Assembly (NCBI RefSeq): GCF_036192275.1
Contig: NZ_CP108088.1
Coordinates: 5,705,501-5,769,500, forward strand
Source: Streptomyces sp. NBC_00250
GTDB lineage: Bacteria; Actinomycetota; Actinomycetes; Streptomycetales; Streptomycetaceae
Length of the DNA stretch: 64,000 bases
Direction of reading: 5' to 3'
The position numbers and the translations under genes were made by a program. Positions 17,754-26,263 of the stretch are shown here, piece after piece; the stretch's first letter is position 1, and each line of letters opens with the position of its first letter. The notes beneath the pieces were generated by a model. The model did not search any database. It was not told the origin of the DNA and was given only the letters and a program-made list of their open reading frames with translations.

Positions 17754-19262
17754 ATGAGCGCCCTCGAACCCAGCGACACCGACGTCGCCCCAAGCCCCGG
17801 ACCCCTTGCCCCGCGCGACGCCGACACCGTCGTCGACGCCTTCGACGGCGTCGACTCCAAGGGGTCCGTCCTCGACCCGGCCCACCGGGCGCTCAGCATC
17901 GGCATCGTCTCCGTCGTCCTGCTCATCGCCTTCGAGGCCACCGCCGTCGGCACCGCCATGCCCGTCGCCGCCCGCGAGCTGAACGGCATCCCCCTCTACG
18001 CCTTCGCCTTCTCCGCCTACTTCACCACCAGCCTCTTCGCCATGGTCCTGGCCGGGCAGTGGTCCGACCGCGGCGGGCCGCTCGCCCCCCTCACCGCCGG
18101 CATCAGCGCCTTCGCCGCCGGGCTGCTGCTCTCCGGGACCGCCGGTGCCATGTGGCTGTTCATCCTCGGCCGGGCCGTCCAGGGCCTCGGCGGAGGGCTG
18201 GTCATCGTCGCGCTGTACGTGATCGTCGGCCGGGCCTACGCCGAGCACCTCAGACCGGCGATCATGGCCGCGTTCGCCGCGAGCTGGGTCGTCCCCTCCG
18301 TCGTCGGGCCGCTCGCCGCCGGAACGATCACCGAGCACCTCGGCTGGCGCTGGGTCTTCGTCGGCATCCCCGCCCTCGTCGTCTTCCCGCTGGCCCTCGC
18401 CCTCCCCGCGATACGCCGCACCGCCTCCGGCCCCGCCGACCCCACCGCGCCCCTCGCCCCCTGGGACCGGCGCCGGATCCGGCTCGCGCTCGGCATCTCG
18501 GCGGGCGCGGCGCTCCTCCAGTACGCGGGTCAGGAGCTGCGCTGGCTCTCCCTGGCCCCGGCGGCCGCGGGCGCCGCGCTCCTCGTGCCCGCCGTCCGCG
18601 GGCTCCTTCCGCACGGCACCTACCGGGCGGCCCGTGGCCTGCCGTCCGTCGTCCTGCTCCGCGGCATCGCCGCGGGTGCCTTCATCGCGGCCGAGTCCTT
18701 CGTGCCGCTGATGCTGGTCACCCAGCGTGGCCTGAGCCCCACCCTGGCCGGACTCTCCCTCGCCGCGGGCGGCCTCACCTGGGCGCTCGGCTCCTGGATC
18801 CAGGCCCGGCCGTGGACGGAGCCGTACCGGGAACGGCTCGTGGTCCTCGGCATGGTCCTGGTCGCGCTTGCCATCGCGGCGGCGCCGACCGTGCTGATCC
18901 CGGCGGTGCCGGTGTGGGTGCTCGCCGTGGCCTGGAGCCTCGGCTGCCTCGGCATGGGGGCCGTGATCGCCTCGACGAGCGTGCTGCTCATGAAGCTCTC
19001 CGCGCCCGAGGAGGTCGGCGCGAACTCGGCCGCCCTGCAGATCTCCGACGGCCTCTCCAACGTCCTGCTCCTCGCGGCGGGCGGCGCGGCCTTCGCGGCG
19101 CTCGGCGGCGGCGCGGTCGGCCACGCGGTCACGTCCTCCGCGGCCACGGGCTCCCACCCGGGGGCCTTCGCGGCGGTCTTCCTGCCGATGGCGGGGGTCG
19201 CGGCGGTGGGCGCGTGGGTGGCGACCCGGCTGCACGCGGAGAAGGCGCAGGCACGGGCGTAG
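17754..19262 (+). CDS. MFS transporter, DHA2-like drug exporter
   Basis: 502-aa major facilitator. After a 45-residue acidic cytoplasmic tail come 12 or more hydrophobic helices. The motif-A region reads GQWSDRGGPL between TM2 and TM3, and the antiporter motif C-like segment SWVVPSVVGPLAAG sits in TM5, typical of drug/H+ exporters. The ATG follows GGGGGA almost directly, so a very short leader or weak site is likely. No regulator is adjacent and the substrate is unknown. The gene lies between tRNA-Cys and a repeat-rich gap. Confidence 0.85.
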   Translation: MSALEPSDTDVAPSPGPLAPRDADTVVDAFDGVDSKGSVLDPAHRALSIGIVSVVLLIAFEATAVGTAMPVAARELNGIPLYAFAFSAYFTTSLFAMVLAGQWSDRGGPLAPLTAGISAFAAGLLLSGTAGAMWLFILGRAVQGLGGGLVIVALYVIVGRAYAEHLRPAIMAAFAASWVVPSVVGPLAAGTITEHLGWRWVFVGIPALVVFPLALALPAIRRTASGPADPTAPLAPWDRRRIRLALGISAGAALLQYAGQELRWLSLAPAAAGAALLVPAVRGLLPHGTYRAARGLPSVVLLRGIAAGAFIAAESFVPLMLVTQRGLSPTLAGLSLAAGGLTWALGSWIQARPWTEPYRERLVVLGMVLVALAIAAAPTVLIPAVPVWVLAVAWSLGCLGMGAVIASTSVLLMKLSAPEEVGANSAALQISDGLSNVLLLAAGGAAFAALGGGAVGHAVTSSAATGSHPGAFAAVFLPMAGVAAVGAWVATRLHAEKAQARA

Positions 19263-19270
19263 GACTGCAC

Positions 19271-19355
19271 GCGGGCCGGGCGGGGTGCGGGGGCGTACGC
19301 GGGCCAGGCGGGGTGCAGGGGTGTACGCGGGCCAGGCGGGGGCGTAGGGGTGCAC
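19271..19355. repeat. Three 28-29 bp imperfect tandem repeats
   Basis: Units at 19271-19298, 19299-19326 and 19327-19355 share a GCGGGCCAGGCGGGG core and end in GTAC/GCAC. Decayed copies of the same G-rich words continue to about 19440. The array fills the 300-bp gap between the MFS gene and the toxin-antitoxin pair. No gene is supported in this gap. Confidence 0.75.
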
Positions 19356-19562
19356 GCGGCAGGCGTCGGGCGCAGGGCTGTGGCTGCAAGCAGGGCGGCG
19401 CGGGCGCAGGGGTGTGCGGCGGGGCCCGGACCACGGTGGCTGGCCCGTGTGCCCGCCGCCCGCCGCCCGCCGCACACCGGCCCGGTGCGGAGGCCCCGGG
19501 ACCGCCGGCCAGGGCCCGTAAAGCCGTCGCGGCCCGTGTGCCCGCCTGCGTACTCTCGCGCC

Positions 19563-19751
19563 ATGCGTGACATGACCCTTCCGGTCGGCGACGGGTTCGC
19601 CGACCTCGCCGACGCCCGGGGCGTCACCCCCGAGGAGCTCGCAGAGCAGGCCCTCGACCGGTTCCTGGTCGTCGAGACCTCCTTCGTACGGCAGCAGGCC
19701 ATGCGCCTCGCCCTGCGGCACCAGTCCCTCCTGAGGAGGCTCGGCGAATGA
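19563..19751 (+). CDS. Antitoxin of a Doc/Fic toxin-antitoxin pair
   Basis: 62-aa protein directly preceding the Doc-like toxin and overlapping it by ATGA. The sequence (DGFADLADARGVTPEELAEQALDRFL) resembles a short ribbon-helix-helix or Phd-like DNA-binding segment followed by a basic helical tail (MRLALRHQSLLRRLGE) that would bind the toxin. Function is assigned from size, order and coupling, as no clear family motif is seen. It probably neutralises the toxin and represses the pair. Confidence 0.7.
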   Translation: MRDMTLPVGDGFADLADARGVTPEELAEQALDRFLVVETSFVRQQAMRLALRHQSLLRRLGE

Positions 19752-20140
19752 CCACGCGTGCGACCACTCGGTTCCTGACCGTCGCGGAGGTCGAGGTGAT
19801 CGCCCGGATCGCCTTCACCGGCGAGGGCCTGCCCGAGCTGCGGGCCCCCGGGCTCCTGGAGTCCGCCGTGCACCGGCCGAGGGCCCGGATGTTCGGCGAG
19901 AGCGCGTACACCGACCTCTGGGAGCAGGCGGCCGTGCTGCTTCACGCGCTCGCCGCCAACCACCCCTTCGTCGACGGGAACAAGCGCGCCGCCTGGCTCT
20001 CCGCGGCGACCTTCCTCGCCGTGAACGGAGTCGATCTCGTCGATGTCGACCAGGACCGGGCATACGCGCTGGTCATCGATGTCGCGGCCGGCACCGAGGT
20101 GGACATTTCCGGCATTGCGCAGCGGCTGCGGGAGCTGTGA
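19748..20140 (+). CDS. doc: Doc-family (Fic fold) toxin, death-on-curing
   Basis: 130-aa Fic/Doc protein. The catalytic loop reads HPFVDGNKRAA (residues about 77-87), matching the HxFx[D/E]xNKR signature that binds nucleotide phosphates. Upstream sequence (LTVAEVEVIARIAF ... LLESAVHRP) fits Doc-type N termini. Doc proteins phosphorylate EF-Tu, halting translation, but the substrate here is not proven. It is the second gene of a two-gene operon, coupled to the antitoxin by an ATGA overlap. The flanking G-rich repeats and small size suggest an accessory insertion. Confidence 0.85.
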   Translation: MTTRATTRFLTVAEVEVIARIAFTGEGLPELRAPGLLESAVHRPRARMFGESAYTDLWEQAAVLLHALAANHPFVDGNKRAAWLSAATFLAVNGVDLVDVDQDRAYALVIDVAAGTEVDISGIAQRLREL

Positions 20141-20249
20141 GGACTCTCTCAAGCGGCCTCGCCACACCCTCGCCGAGGGTGGGGCGAGGCACCCGCACCG
20201 GTAAGGTGGCCCGGTTGTCATATCTGGACGAGCGTCGAACCCGGAGATC

Positions 20250-22043
20250 GTGACTACTACCACCACCACCTCCTCCCATCACCTTTCTCCCGCCTTCCCC
20301 GGCCGGGCCCCATGGGGTACCGCCGGCAAGCTGCGAGCCTGGCAGCAGGGCGCCATGGAGAGGTACCTCCAGGAGCAGCCCCGTGACTTCCTCGCCGTCG
20401 CCACCCCCGGCGCCGGCAAGACGACCTTCGCCCTGACCCTCGCGTCCTGGCTGCTGCACCACCACGTCGTGCAGCAGATCACCGTCGTCGCGCCCACCGA
20501 GCACCTCAAGAAGCAGTGGGCCGCCGCAGCCGCGCGGATAGGCATCAAGCTGGACCCGGACTACAGCGCCGGGCCGCTCAGCAAGGAGTACGACGGGGTC
20601 GCCATCACCTACGCCGGTGTCGGCGTCCGCCCGATGCTCCACCGCAACCGCTGCGAGCAGCGCAAGACCCTCGTCATCCTCGACGAGATCCACCACGCCG
20701 GAGACTCCAAGTCCTGGGGCGAGGCCTGCCTTGAGGCCTTCGAGCCCGCCACCCGGCGGCTCGCGCTCACCGGCACCCCCTTCCGCTCCGACACCAACCC
20801 CATCCCCTTCGTCACGTACGAGGAGGGGAACGACGGCATCCGGCGGTCCTCCGCCGACTACACGTACGGCTACGGGAACGCCCTCGGCGACGGCGTCGTC
20901 CGGCCCGTCATCTTCCTCTCCTACAGCGGCAACATGCGCTGGCGCACCAAGGCCGGCGACGAGATCGCCGCCCGCCTCGGCGAGCCGATGACGAAGGACG
21001 CCGTCTCGCAGGCCTGGCGCACCGCCCTGGACGCGAAGGGCGACTGGATGCCGAACGTCCTCCGGGCCGCCGACCAGCGGCTCACCGAGGTCCGGAAGTC
21101 CATCCCCGACGCGGGCGGGCTCGTCATCGCCTCCGACCAGGACTCGGCCCGCTCGTACGCCAAGCTGATCCGAGAGATCACCGGCACCAAGGCCACCGTC
21201 GTCCTCTCCGACGACACCGGCGCCTCGAACCGCATCGACGAGTTCAGCGAGAACAACGACCGCTGGATGGTCGCCGTCCGCATGGTGTCCGAGGGCGTCG
21301 ACGTACCCCGTCTCTCCGTGGGCGTGTACGCGACGACGATCTCGACCCCGCTCTTCTTCGCGCAGGCCGTCGGCCGTTTCGTGCGTTCGCGCAGGCGCGG
21401 CGAGACCGCCTCCGTGTTCCTTCCCACGATCCCCAGCCTCCTCGGTTTCGCCAACGAGATGGAGGTCGAGCGGGACCACGTCCTCGACAAGCCCAAGAAG
21501 CAGGGCGAGGAGGACCCGTACGCCGAGTCCGAGAAGGAACTCGCCGAGGCCGAGCGGCAGCAGGACGAGGACACCGGCGAGCAGGACATGCTGCCCTTCG
21601 AGGCGCTGGAGTCCGACGCCGTCTTCGACCGCGTCCTCTACAACAGCGCCGAGTTCGGCATGCAGGCCCACCCCGGCAGCGCGGAGGAGCAGGACTACCT
21701 CGGCATCCCGGGCCTCCTCGAACCCGACCAGGTCCAGCTGCTCCTCCAGAAGCGCCAGGCCCGGCAGATCGCGCACAGCCGCAAGAAGCCGGACGACGAG
21801 GCGGATCTGCTCGAACTTCCCGCCGAGCGGCGCCCTGTCGTTTCCCACAAGGAGCTCCTGGAGCTGCGCAAGCAGCTCAACACCATGGTCGGCGCGTACG
21901 TCCACCAGACCGGCAAGCCCCACGGCGTGATCCACACGGAGCTGCGCCGGGTGTGCGGCGGGCCGCCGAGCGCGGAGGCCACCGCCGGCCAGATCCGGGA
22001 ACGGATCAAGAAGGTGCAGGAGTGGGCCACCCGGATGCGGTGA
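20250..22043 (+). CDS. SF2 DEAD/DEAH-box helicase
   Basis: 597-aa superfamily 2 ATPase. Motif I is TPGAGKTT (residues about 53-60), motif II is DEIH (VILDEIHHAG), motif III is LTGTPFR and motif VI is QAVGRFVRSRR, giving a complete two-RecA-domain helicase core. The C-terminal ~150 residues are charged and helical. The start is GTG 20250, only a few bases after GGAG, followed by a Thr run. The specific role is unknown; many actinobacteria carry this standalone helicase. It ends before a strong hairpin terminator. Confidence 0.88.
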   Translation: MTTTTTTSSHHLSPAFPGRAPWGTAGKLRAWQQGAMERYLQEQPRDFLAVATPGAGKTTFALTLASWLLHHHVVQQITVVAPTEHLKKQWAAAAARIGIKLDPDYSAGPLSKEYDGVAITYAGVGVRPMLHRNRCEQRKTLVILDEIHHAGDSKSWGEACLEAFEPATRRLALTGTPFRSDTNPIPFVTYEEGNDGIRRSSADYTYGYGNALGDGVVRPVIFLSYSGNMRWRTKAGDEIAARLGEPMTKDAVSQAWRTALDAKGDWMPNVLRAADQRLTEVRKSIPDAGGLVIASDQDSARSYAKLIREITGTKATVVLSDDTGASNRIDEFSENNDRWMVAVRMVSEGVDVPRLSVGVYATTISTPLFFAQAVGRFVRSRRRGETASVFLPTIPSLLGFANEMEVERDHVLDKPKKQGEEDPYAESEKELAEAERQQDEDTGEQDMLPFEALESDAVFDRVLYNSAEFGMQAHPGSAEEQDYLGIPGLLEPDQVQLLLQKRQARQIAHSRKKPDDEADLLELPAERRPVVSHKELLELRKQLNTMVGAYVHQTGKPHGVIHTELRRVCGGPPSAEATAGQIRERIKKVQEWATRMR

Positions 22044-22061
22044 CCCGTCGGAGGAACAGCT

Positions 22062-22093
22062 GAGGCCCGTACGACGGCGTTCGTACGGGCCTC
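22062..22093 (+). terminator. Hairpin terminator after the helicase gene
   Basis: Perfect 13-bp stem (GAGGCCCGTACGA / TCGTACGGGCCTC) with a CGGCGT loop, 18 bp beyond the helicase stop. There is no T tract, which is common for actinomycete terminators. Confidence 0.7.
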
Positions 22094-22477
22094 ACTCGTC
22101 CCACCGCGGCGGAACCGGTGAAGGAACGGCGGCGGGACCGGCGTCGGAGACCGGCCCCCACGGTCGGCCTCCGGGCACCTCCACGCTACGTGCACGACAA
22201 AGCCGATCTTGTCCGCCAAAGTCCCGCGTCCGACCGACGAAGGTCCCGAACCGTCTCTATACGGTCGCCGACGCCCGGATTCTGGACGAGGTCTTCCGCT
22301 GAGCGGAGCGGGTCGCTACTGTCCCGGCTCAAAAGCAATCGCCCCGTGGCAGCGCCGCCGCGGAGCGCAGCCGGTGTACCCCTTCCTGCCGGCGGCCTCT
22401 GACGTGCGTCGCCGACGGGACCGGTGACGCAACCCCGTGAGAGTCCCGCCGCCACTCACTCCGAAGGAGAGGGCGTC
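22094..22477. other. 384-bp gap without a supported gene
   Basis: Between the helicase terminator and the IclR start. Short frames here lack ribosome sites and protein-like composition. It should hold the IclR promoter. No operator could be recognised. Confidence 0.5.
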
Positions 22478-23119
22478 GTGACCGCGGAGACCTCCCAGAC
22501 GCTCGACCGGGGACTCAGAGTCCTCAAACTGCTCGCCGACACCGACCACGGCCTGACCGTCACCGAGTTGTCCAACAAACTCGGTGTCAACCGGACCGTC
22601 GTCTACCGGCTGCTCGCCACCCTGGAGCAGCACGCCCTCGTCCGCCGCGACCTCGGCGGGCGTGCCCGCGTCGGCCTCGGCGTGCTCCGGCTCGGCCGCC
22701 AGGTCCACCCCCTGGTCCGGGAGGCCGCGCTGCCCGCGCTGCGCTCCCTCGCCGAGGACATCGGGGCGACGGCCCATCTGACGCTGGTCGACGGCGCGGA
22801 GGCGCTCGCGGTCGCGGTCGTCGAACCGACCTGGACCGACTACCACGTCGCCTACCGGGCCGGCTTCCGTCACCCGCTCGACCGGGGCGCGGCCGGCCGC
22901 GCCATCCTCGCCGCCCGCCAGGGCGGTCTCATCGAACCGGGCTTCACGCTCACCCACGGCGAACTTGAGGCGGGCGCCAGCGGTGCGGCCGCGCCTCTCG
23001 TCGGCGTCACGGGCGTGGAAGGCAGCGTCGGCGTCGTGATGCTCGCGGACGCGGTCCCGGAGCGGGTCGGGCCGCGGGTGGTGGACGCGGCTCGGGAGGT
23101 CGCCGACGCGTTGCGCTAG
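22478..23119 (+). CDS. IclR-family transcriptional regulator
   Basis: 213-aa regulator. The N-terminal winged helix-turn-helix (TLDRGLRVLKLLAD ... LTVTELSNKLGVNRTVVYRLLATLEQHALV) is followed by the IclR effector domain (AHLTLVDGAEALAVAVVEP ... DRGAAGRAILAA). GTG 22478 was chosen because AAGGAGAG lies 6-7 bases upstream; an in-frame GTG at 22424 would add 18 residues but lacks a site. The length is slightly short for the family (about 240-260). Its stop overlaps the stop of the convergent HTH gene by three bases. No metabolic operon is adjacent, so the target is unknown. Confidence 0.88.
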   Translation: MTAETSQTLDRGLRVLKLLADTDHGLTVTELSNKLGVNRTVVYRLLATLEQHALVRRDLGGRARVGLGVLRLGRQVHPLVREAALPALRSLAEDIGATAHLTLVDGAEALAVAVVEPTWTDYHVAYRAGFRHPLDRGAAGRAILAARQGGLIEPGFTLTHGELEAGASGAAAPLVGVTGVEGSVGVVMLADAVPERVGPRVVDAAREVADALR

Positions 23120-24195
23120 GGCGCGCGGCTCACCCGGTCACTGCCCTGAGGGCGGTTTTCGGTGTGTCGGTGCCGCCCTGGGGGTGTCGTGCCCGCCCTC
23201 CCCGGACTCCGTCCGGGGGGTGCCTCCACCGCCCCGGCGGAACGCATGCCCACCACCAGGGCCCCCAGGGGGGTCTGTTCGTGGTGGACCGATCTCCCTG
23301 TTCTCGTCGTGGTGATCAGGCCTGCTGTCCGGAGGGCCGCCGCGTGGGCCGAGGCCGTCGCGTTGCTCGTGCCGGTGAGGCGGGCCAGGTCCGTCGTCGT
23401 GCGGGGTTCTTCCGCCAGGGCGTGCAGCACGGCGGTCCTCGTGCGGCCCAGGACCGCCGCCAGGCCCTCTCCCCGGGGTTCCGGGGTGAGAGGCAGGCCC
23501 TCGCCCGCCGGGTAGGTGACGACCACCGGGCGGTCCGGCAGGTCCTGGACCAGTGGGCCGCCCCGCCAGTGGAAGGTCGGCAGCAGGACCAGGCCCCGCC
23601 CGCCGAGCCGGATCTCACGGCCCGCCGGGTCTGTCGGCCACTCCCAGGCCCCGTCGCGCAGCCGTGAGCCCGGGGCCACCGCCGTCAGGGCGGCGGCGAG
23701 GCCCCGCTCGGCGGCCGTCAGCGCGTACCGGGTGAACTCCGCCCGGTGCAGGTCCTGGACCAGCGGCCACACCGGCGCGAGGACCGTCTCGTACGCCGCC
23801 CGCTGGGCCCGGTCGAGGGTTCCCCAGGCCTCGGCGTCCCCGGCGTGCAGGGCCCGGATCCACGGCGGGACGGTGCCCTGTCCCGCGTACACCCGTGCCA
23901 GCTCGGACCGTACGACCTCCGGCCGCGCCGACCGCATCAGCGCGAAGCCCTCCTCCCGTGTCTCGCCGAGGACGTCGAGGAAGTACGGGGCCGTCCCGCC
24001 CGGCGCCAGCTCCGCGAGCGGCTCGGCCGCCGCCGGCAGGGCCCGCAGGAGCCTGCCCCGCCAGCGGCCGAAGAGCAGCCCCTCGTGCGGGGCGCCCAGC
24101 ATCAGCAGTGCCGCGTGCAGCTCGGGCACGGGAGAGGGGCGGCGCGCGAGCCGTACCCGGGTCAAGTCGTCCGCCGTGAAACGGATGCGGAGCAC
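23116..24195 (-). CDS. ArsR-like winged-helix transcriptional regulator
   Basis: About 359-aa protein with an uncharacterised N-terminal domain (LRIRFTADDLTRVRLA ... PELHAALLML) and a C-terminal ArsR-type helix-turn-helix around residues 255-320 (RTAVLHALAEEPRTTTDLARLTGTSNATASAHAAALRTAGLI). This layout is common in Streptomyces repressors of unknown ligand. GTG 24195 begins the VLRIRF start typical of this group. It is divergent from the alpha/beta hydrolase gene 75 bp away, which it may regulate (inference). The 3' end runs into the IclR gene's stop codon. Confidence 0.82.
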   Translation of the reverse strand: MLRIRFTADDLTRVRLARRPSPVPELHAALLMLGAPHEGLLFGRWRGRLLRALPAAAEPLAELAPGGTAPYFLDVLGETREEGFALMRSARPEVVRSELARVYAGQGTVPPWIRALHAGDAEAWGTLDRAQRAAYETVLAPVWPLVQDLHRAEFTRYALTAAERGLAAALTAVAPGSRLRDGAWEWPTDPAGREIRLGGRGLVLLPTFHWRGGPLVQDLPDRPVVVTYPAGEGLPLTPEPRGEGLAAVLGRTRTAVLHALAEEPRTTTDLARLTGTSNATASAHAAALRTAGLITTTRTGRSVHHEQTPLGALVVGMRSAGAVEAPPGRSPGRAGTTPPGRHRHTENRPQGSDRVSRAP

Positions 24196-24270
24196 CGCAC
24201 ACCCCCCCGTCTGTCGCCAGCCTTTCGGGCAGGGCCGTAACGTTCGCTCCGGCGTTCTGCCGCTCCCAGG

Positions 24271-25428
24271 ATGACGCCCATGACACCCGACCACGCACCC
24301 GCCCGCCGCACCGTGGCCAAGGGAGCCCTCGCCGGGGCCGCCGCCCTGCTGCTCGGCGCCGCGCCCGCCCCCGCCGCCTCCGCCTCCGCCCCGGCCGTCC
24401 CCTCCGGTGCGCGAAGCCTCCGACTGCCCGCGCCCACCGGCCCGTACGCCGTCGGCGCCACCGTCCGGCACCTCGTCGACTCCTCCCGCAACGACCCGTG
24501 GGAACCCGCGATCGGCGTACGGGAGCTGATGGTCACCGTGCTGCGGCCGACCGCCGCCGGCCGGGGCTTCCCGCGCATGCCCCAGCTCACCCCCGGTGCC
24601 GCCGAGGCGTTCACCGTCCTCGCCCCCCTCGTCCGCCCGCGGCTGCCGGCCGCCGGAGTCGACTGGGCGGCCACCCTCACCCACGCCCGGACCGGCGCAC
24701 CGCCCCTGCCCGGCCGCCGCCCGGTGCTGCTCCACAGCCCCGGCGGCGGGGACTCCCGCGCCATGGGCAGCTCCCTCGCGATCGACCTCGCCTCGCACGG
24801 CTGGACCGTCGTCACCGTCGACCACCCCGGCGACGCGTCCGAGGTGGAGTTCCCCGACGGGCGGCCGGGACGCGAGCGGGTCCGCACCACCGTGCTCCGC
24901 CCGGACCTGGACGCCGGGACCTTCCGCACCATGATCGACACCCGGGTCGCCGACCTCCGCTTCGTCCTCGACGCCCTCCGCCTCGACCGGGTCGGGCTCT
25001 ACGGGCACTCCGCCGGCGGCACCGCCGTCGCCCAGGCGCTCCACGAGGACCCGAGGGTCGCCGCCGCCGTGAACCTGGAGGGGTACCTGGACCGGATGGA
25101 CGGCGCGCTCCTCCCGGTGGCCCGCGAGGGCACGGACCGGCCGTTGCTCCTCGCCGGTACCGACGGCTTCCGCGACGACCGGCTCGACCGCTCCTGGTCG
25201 GCGCTGCTCGCGCACGGCGGTCCCGTCGCCCGCCGGGAGCTCGCCGACAGCGACCACTGGGTCTTCACCGACTACGCGGCCCTCGTCCCGCAGCTCCAGG
25301 CCGCCGGTCTGACGACCGCCGCAGGGCGTGCCGAGATGGTCGGCACCGTCGACCCCCGGGTCTCGGTGCCCGCCGTCCGCAAGCTCGTACGGTCCTTCTT
25401 CGCCCGCCACCTGCCCGTGCCCCGGTAG
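24271..25428 (+). CDS. Exported alpha/beta hydrolase
   Basis: 385-aa secreted hydrolase. The N terminus has twin Arg (ARRTVAKGALAG) and an Ala-rich hydrophobic core, so Sec or Tat export is plausible. The nucleophile elbow is GHSAGG near residue 245, an oxyanion-like HSPGGGD lies near 153, and candidate acid/base residues are Asp in LLLAGTDGF and His in DSDHWVFTD. The layout resembles the platelet-activating-factor acetylhydrolase/dienelactone hydrolase-like group. The substrate is unknown. It is transcribed away from the HTH regulator, its probable controller. Confidence 0.82.
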   Translation: MTPMTPDHAPARRTVAKGALAGAAALLLGAAPAPAASASAPAVPSGARSLRLPAPTGPYAVGATVRHLVDSSRNDPWEPAIGVRELMVTVLRPTAAGRGFPRMPQLTPGAAEAFTVLAPLVRPRLPAAGVDWAATLTHARTGAPPLPGRRPVLLHSPGGGDSRAMGSSLAIDLASHGWTVVTVDHPGDASEVEFPDGRPGRERVRTTVLRPDLDAGTFRTMIDTRVADLRFVLDALRLDRVGLYGHSAGGTAVAQALHEDPRVAAAVNLEGYLDRMDGALLPVAREGTDRPLLLAGTDGFRDDRLDRSWSALLAHGGPVARRELADSDHWVFTDYAALVPQLQAAGLTTAAGRAEMVGTVDPRVSVPAVRKLVRSFFARHLPVPR

Positions 25429-25468
25429 CTCGGGTGTCCCGGGAGACGCGCCCCAGTAGATTGGGGGC

Positions 25469-26263
25469 GTGCTCTCCAGTCTCTCCCGTCCCCGTGCTCT
25501 CGCGCTCTGCGCCCTGCCCGTCGCCGCCCTCTTCGCCGTCGTCGGCCTCGCGCCGCTGCCCTATGCCATCGCGCAGCCCGGCACGACCGCCGACGTGCTC
25601 GGCAAGGACAAGGGGCGGGAGATCATCACGATCACCGGCGCCCCGGTCCGGCCCACCGAGGGGCAGCTGCGGATGACGACGATCGTCGCGACCGGGCCGT
25701 CCACGGACGTGGACTTCGGGGACGTGGCCGACGCCTGGTTCCGTACCGACCGGGCCGTCCTGCCGCACGACTCCGTCTACCCCGCGGGGAAGTCCGACGC
25801 CGAGATCGAGAAGCACAACCTCGGCCAGATGAAGGAGTCGCAGGACTCGGCCACCCTCGCCGCCCTCGACTACCTCAAGATGGACCCCGAGAAGGTGAAG
25901 GTGACCCTGCACCTCGCCGACATCGGCGGGCCCAGCGCCGGGCTGCTCTTCTCCCTCGGCATCGTCGAGAAACTCGCGGGCGACGGTTCCGGCGGTGACC
26001 TCACCGGCGGCCGGATCGTCGCCGGTACGGGCACGATCGACGCGGACGGCACGGTCGGCGCCGTCGGCGGGGTCTCCCTGAAGACCCAGGCGGCCGCCCG
26101 CGACGGGGCCACCGTCTTCCTGGTACCGAAGGCCGAGTGCTCGGACGCCGAGGCCGAGCTGCCGAAGGGCCTGCGGCTCATCCCCGTCACCGCGCTCAGC
26201 GACGCGGCGGCGTCCCTGCGGGCCCTGGAACAGGGGCAGGAGTCGAAGGTTCCGGCTTGCTGA
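25469..26263 (+). CDS. Membrane-anchored Lon-like (S16) peptidase, YlbL-type
   Basis: 264-aa protein with an N-terminal membrane anchor (residues about 7-35) and a C-terminal S16 protease domain. The catalytic dyad is visible: Ser in GGPSAGLLFSL (about residue 156) and Lys in GGVSLKTQAA (about 200). YlbL-type proteins usually carry a PDZ domain between anchor and protease and are ~340 aa. This one is shorter and the PDZ is not evident. GTG start 25469. The last 68 bp overlap the 3' end of the convergent MFS gene. Confidence 0.83.
   Translation: MLSSLSRPRALALCALPVAALFAVVGLAPLPYAIAQPGTTADVLGKDKGREIITITGAPVRPTEGQLRMTTIVATGPSTDVDFGDVADAWFRTDRAVLPHDSVYPAGKSDAEIEKHNLGQMKESQDSATLAALDYLKMDPEKVKVTLHLADIGGPSAGLLFSLGIVEKLAGDGSGGDLTGGRIVAGTGTIDADGTVGAVGGVSLKTQAAARDGATVFLVPKAECSDAEAELPKGLRLIPVTALSDAAASLRALEQGQESKVPAC

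Noticed and set aside
17550..19721. 723-aa minus frame opposite the MFS transporter
   Set aside because: Gly/Asp/Arg-rich shadow. The plus frame has 12 or more clean hydrophobic helices.
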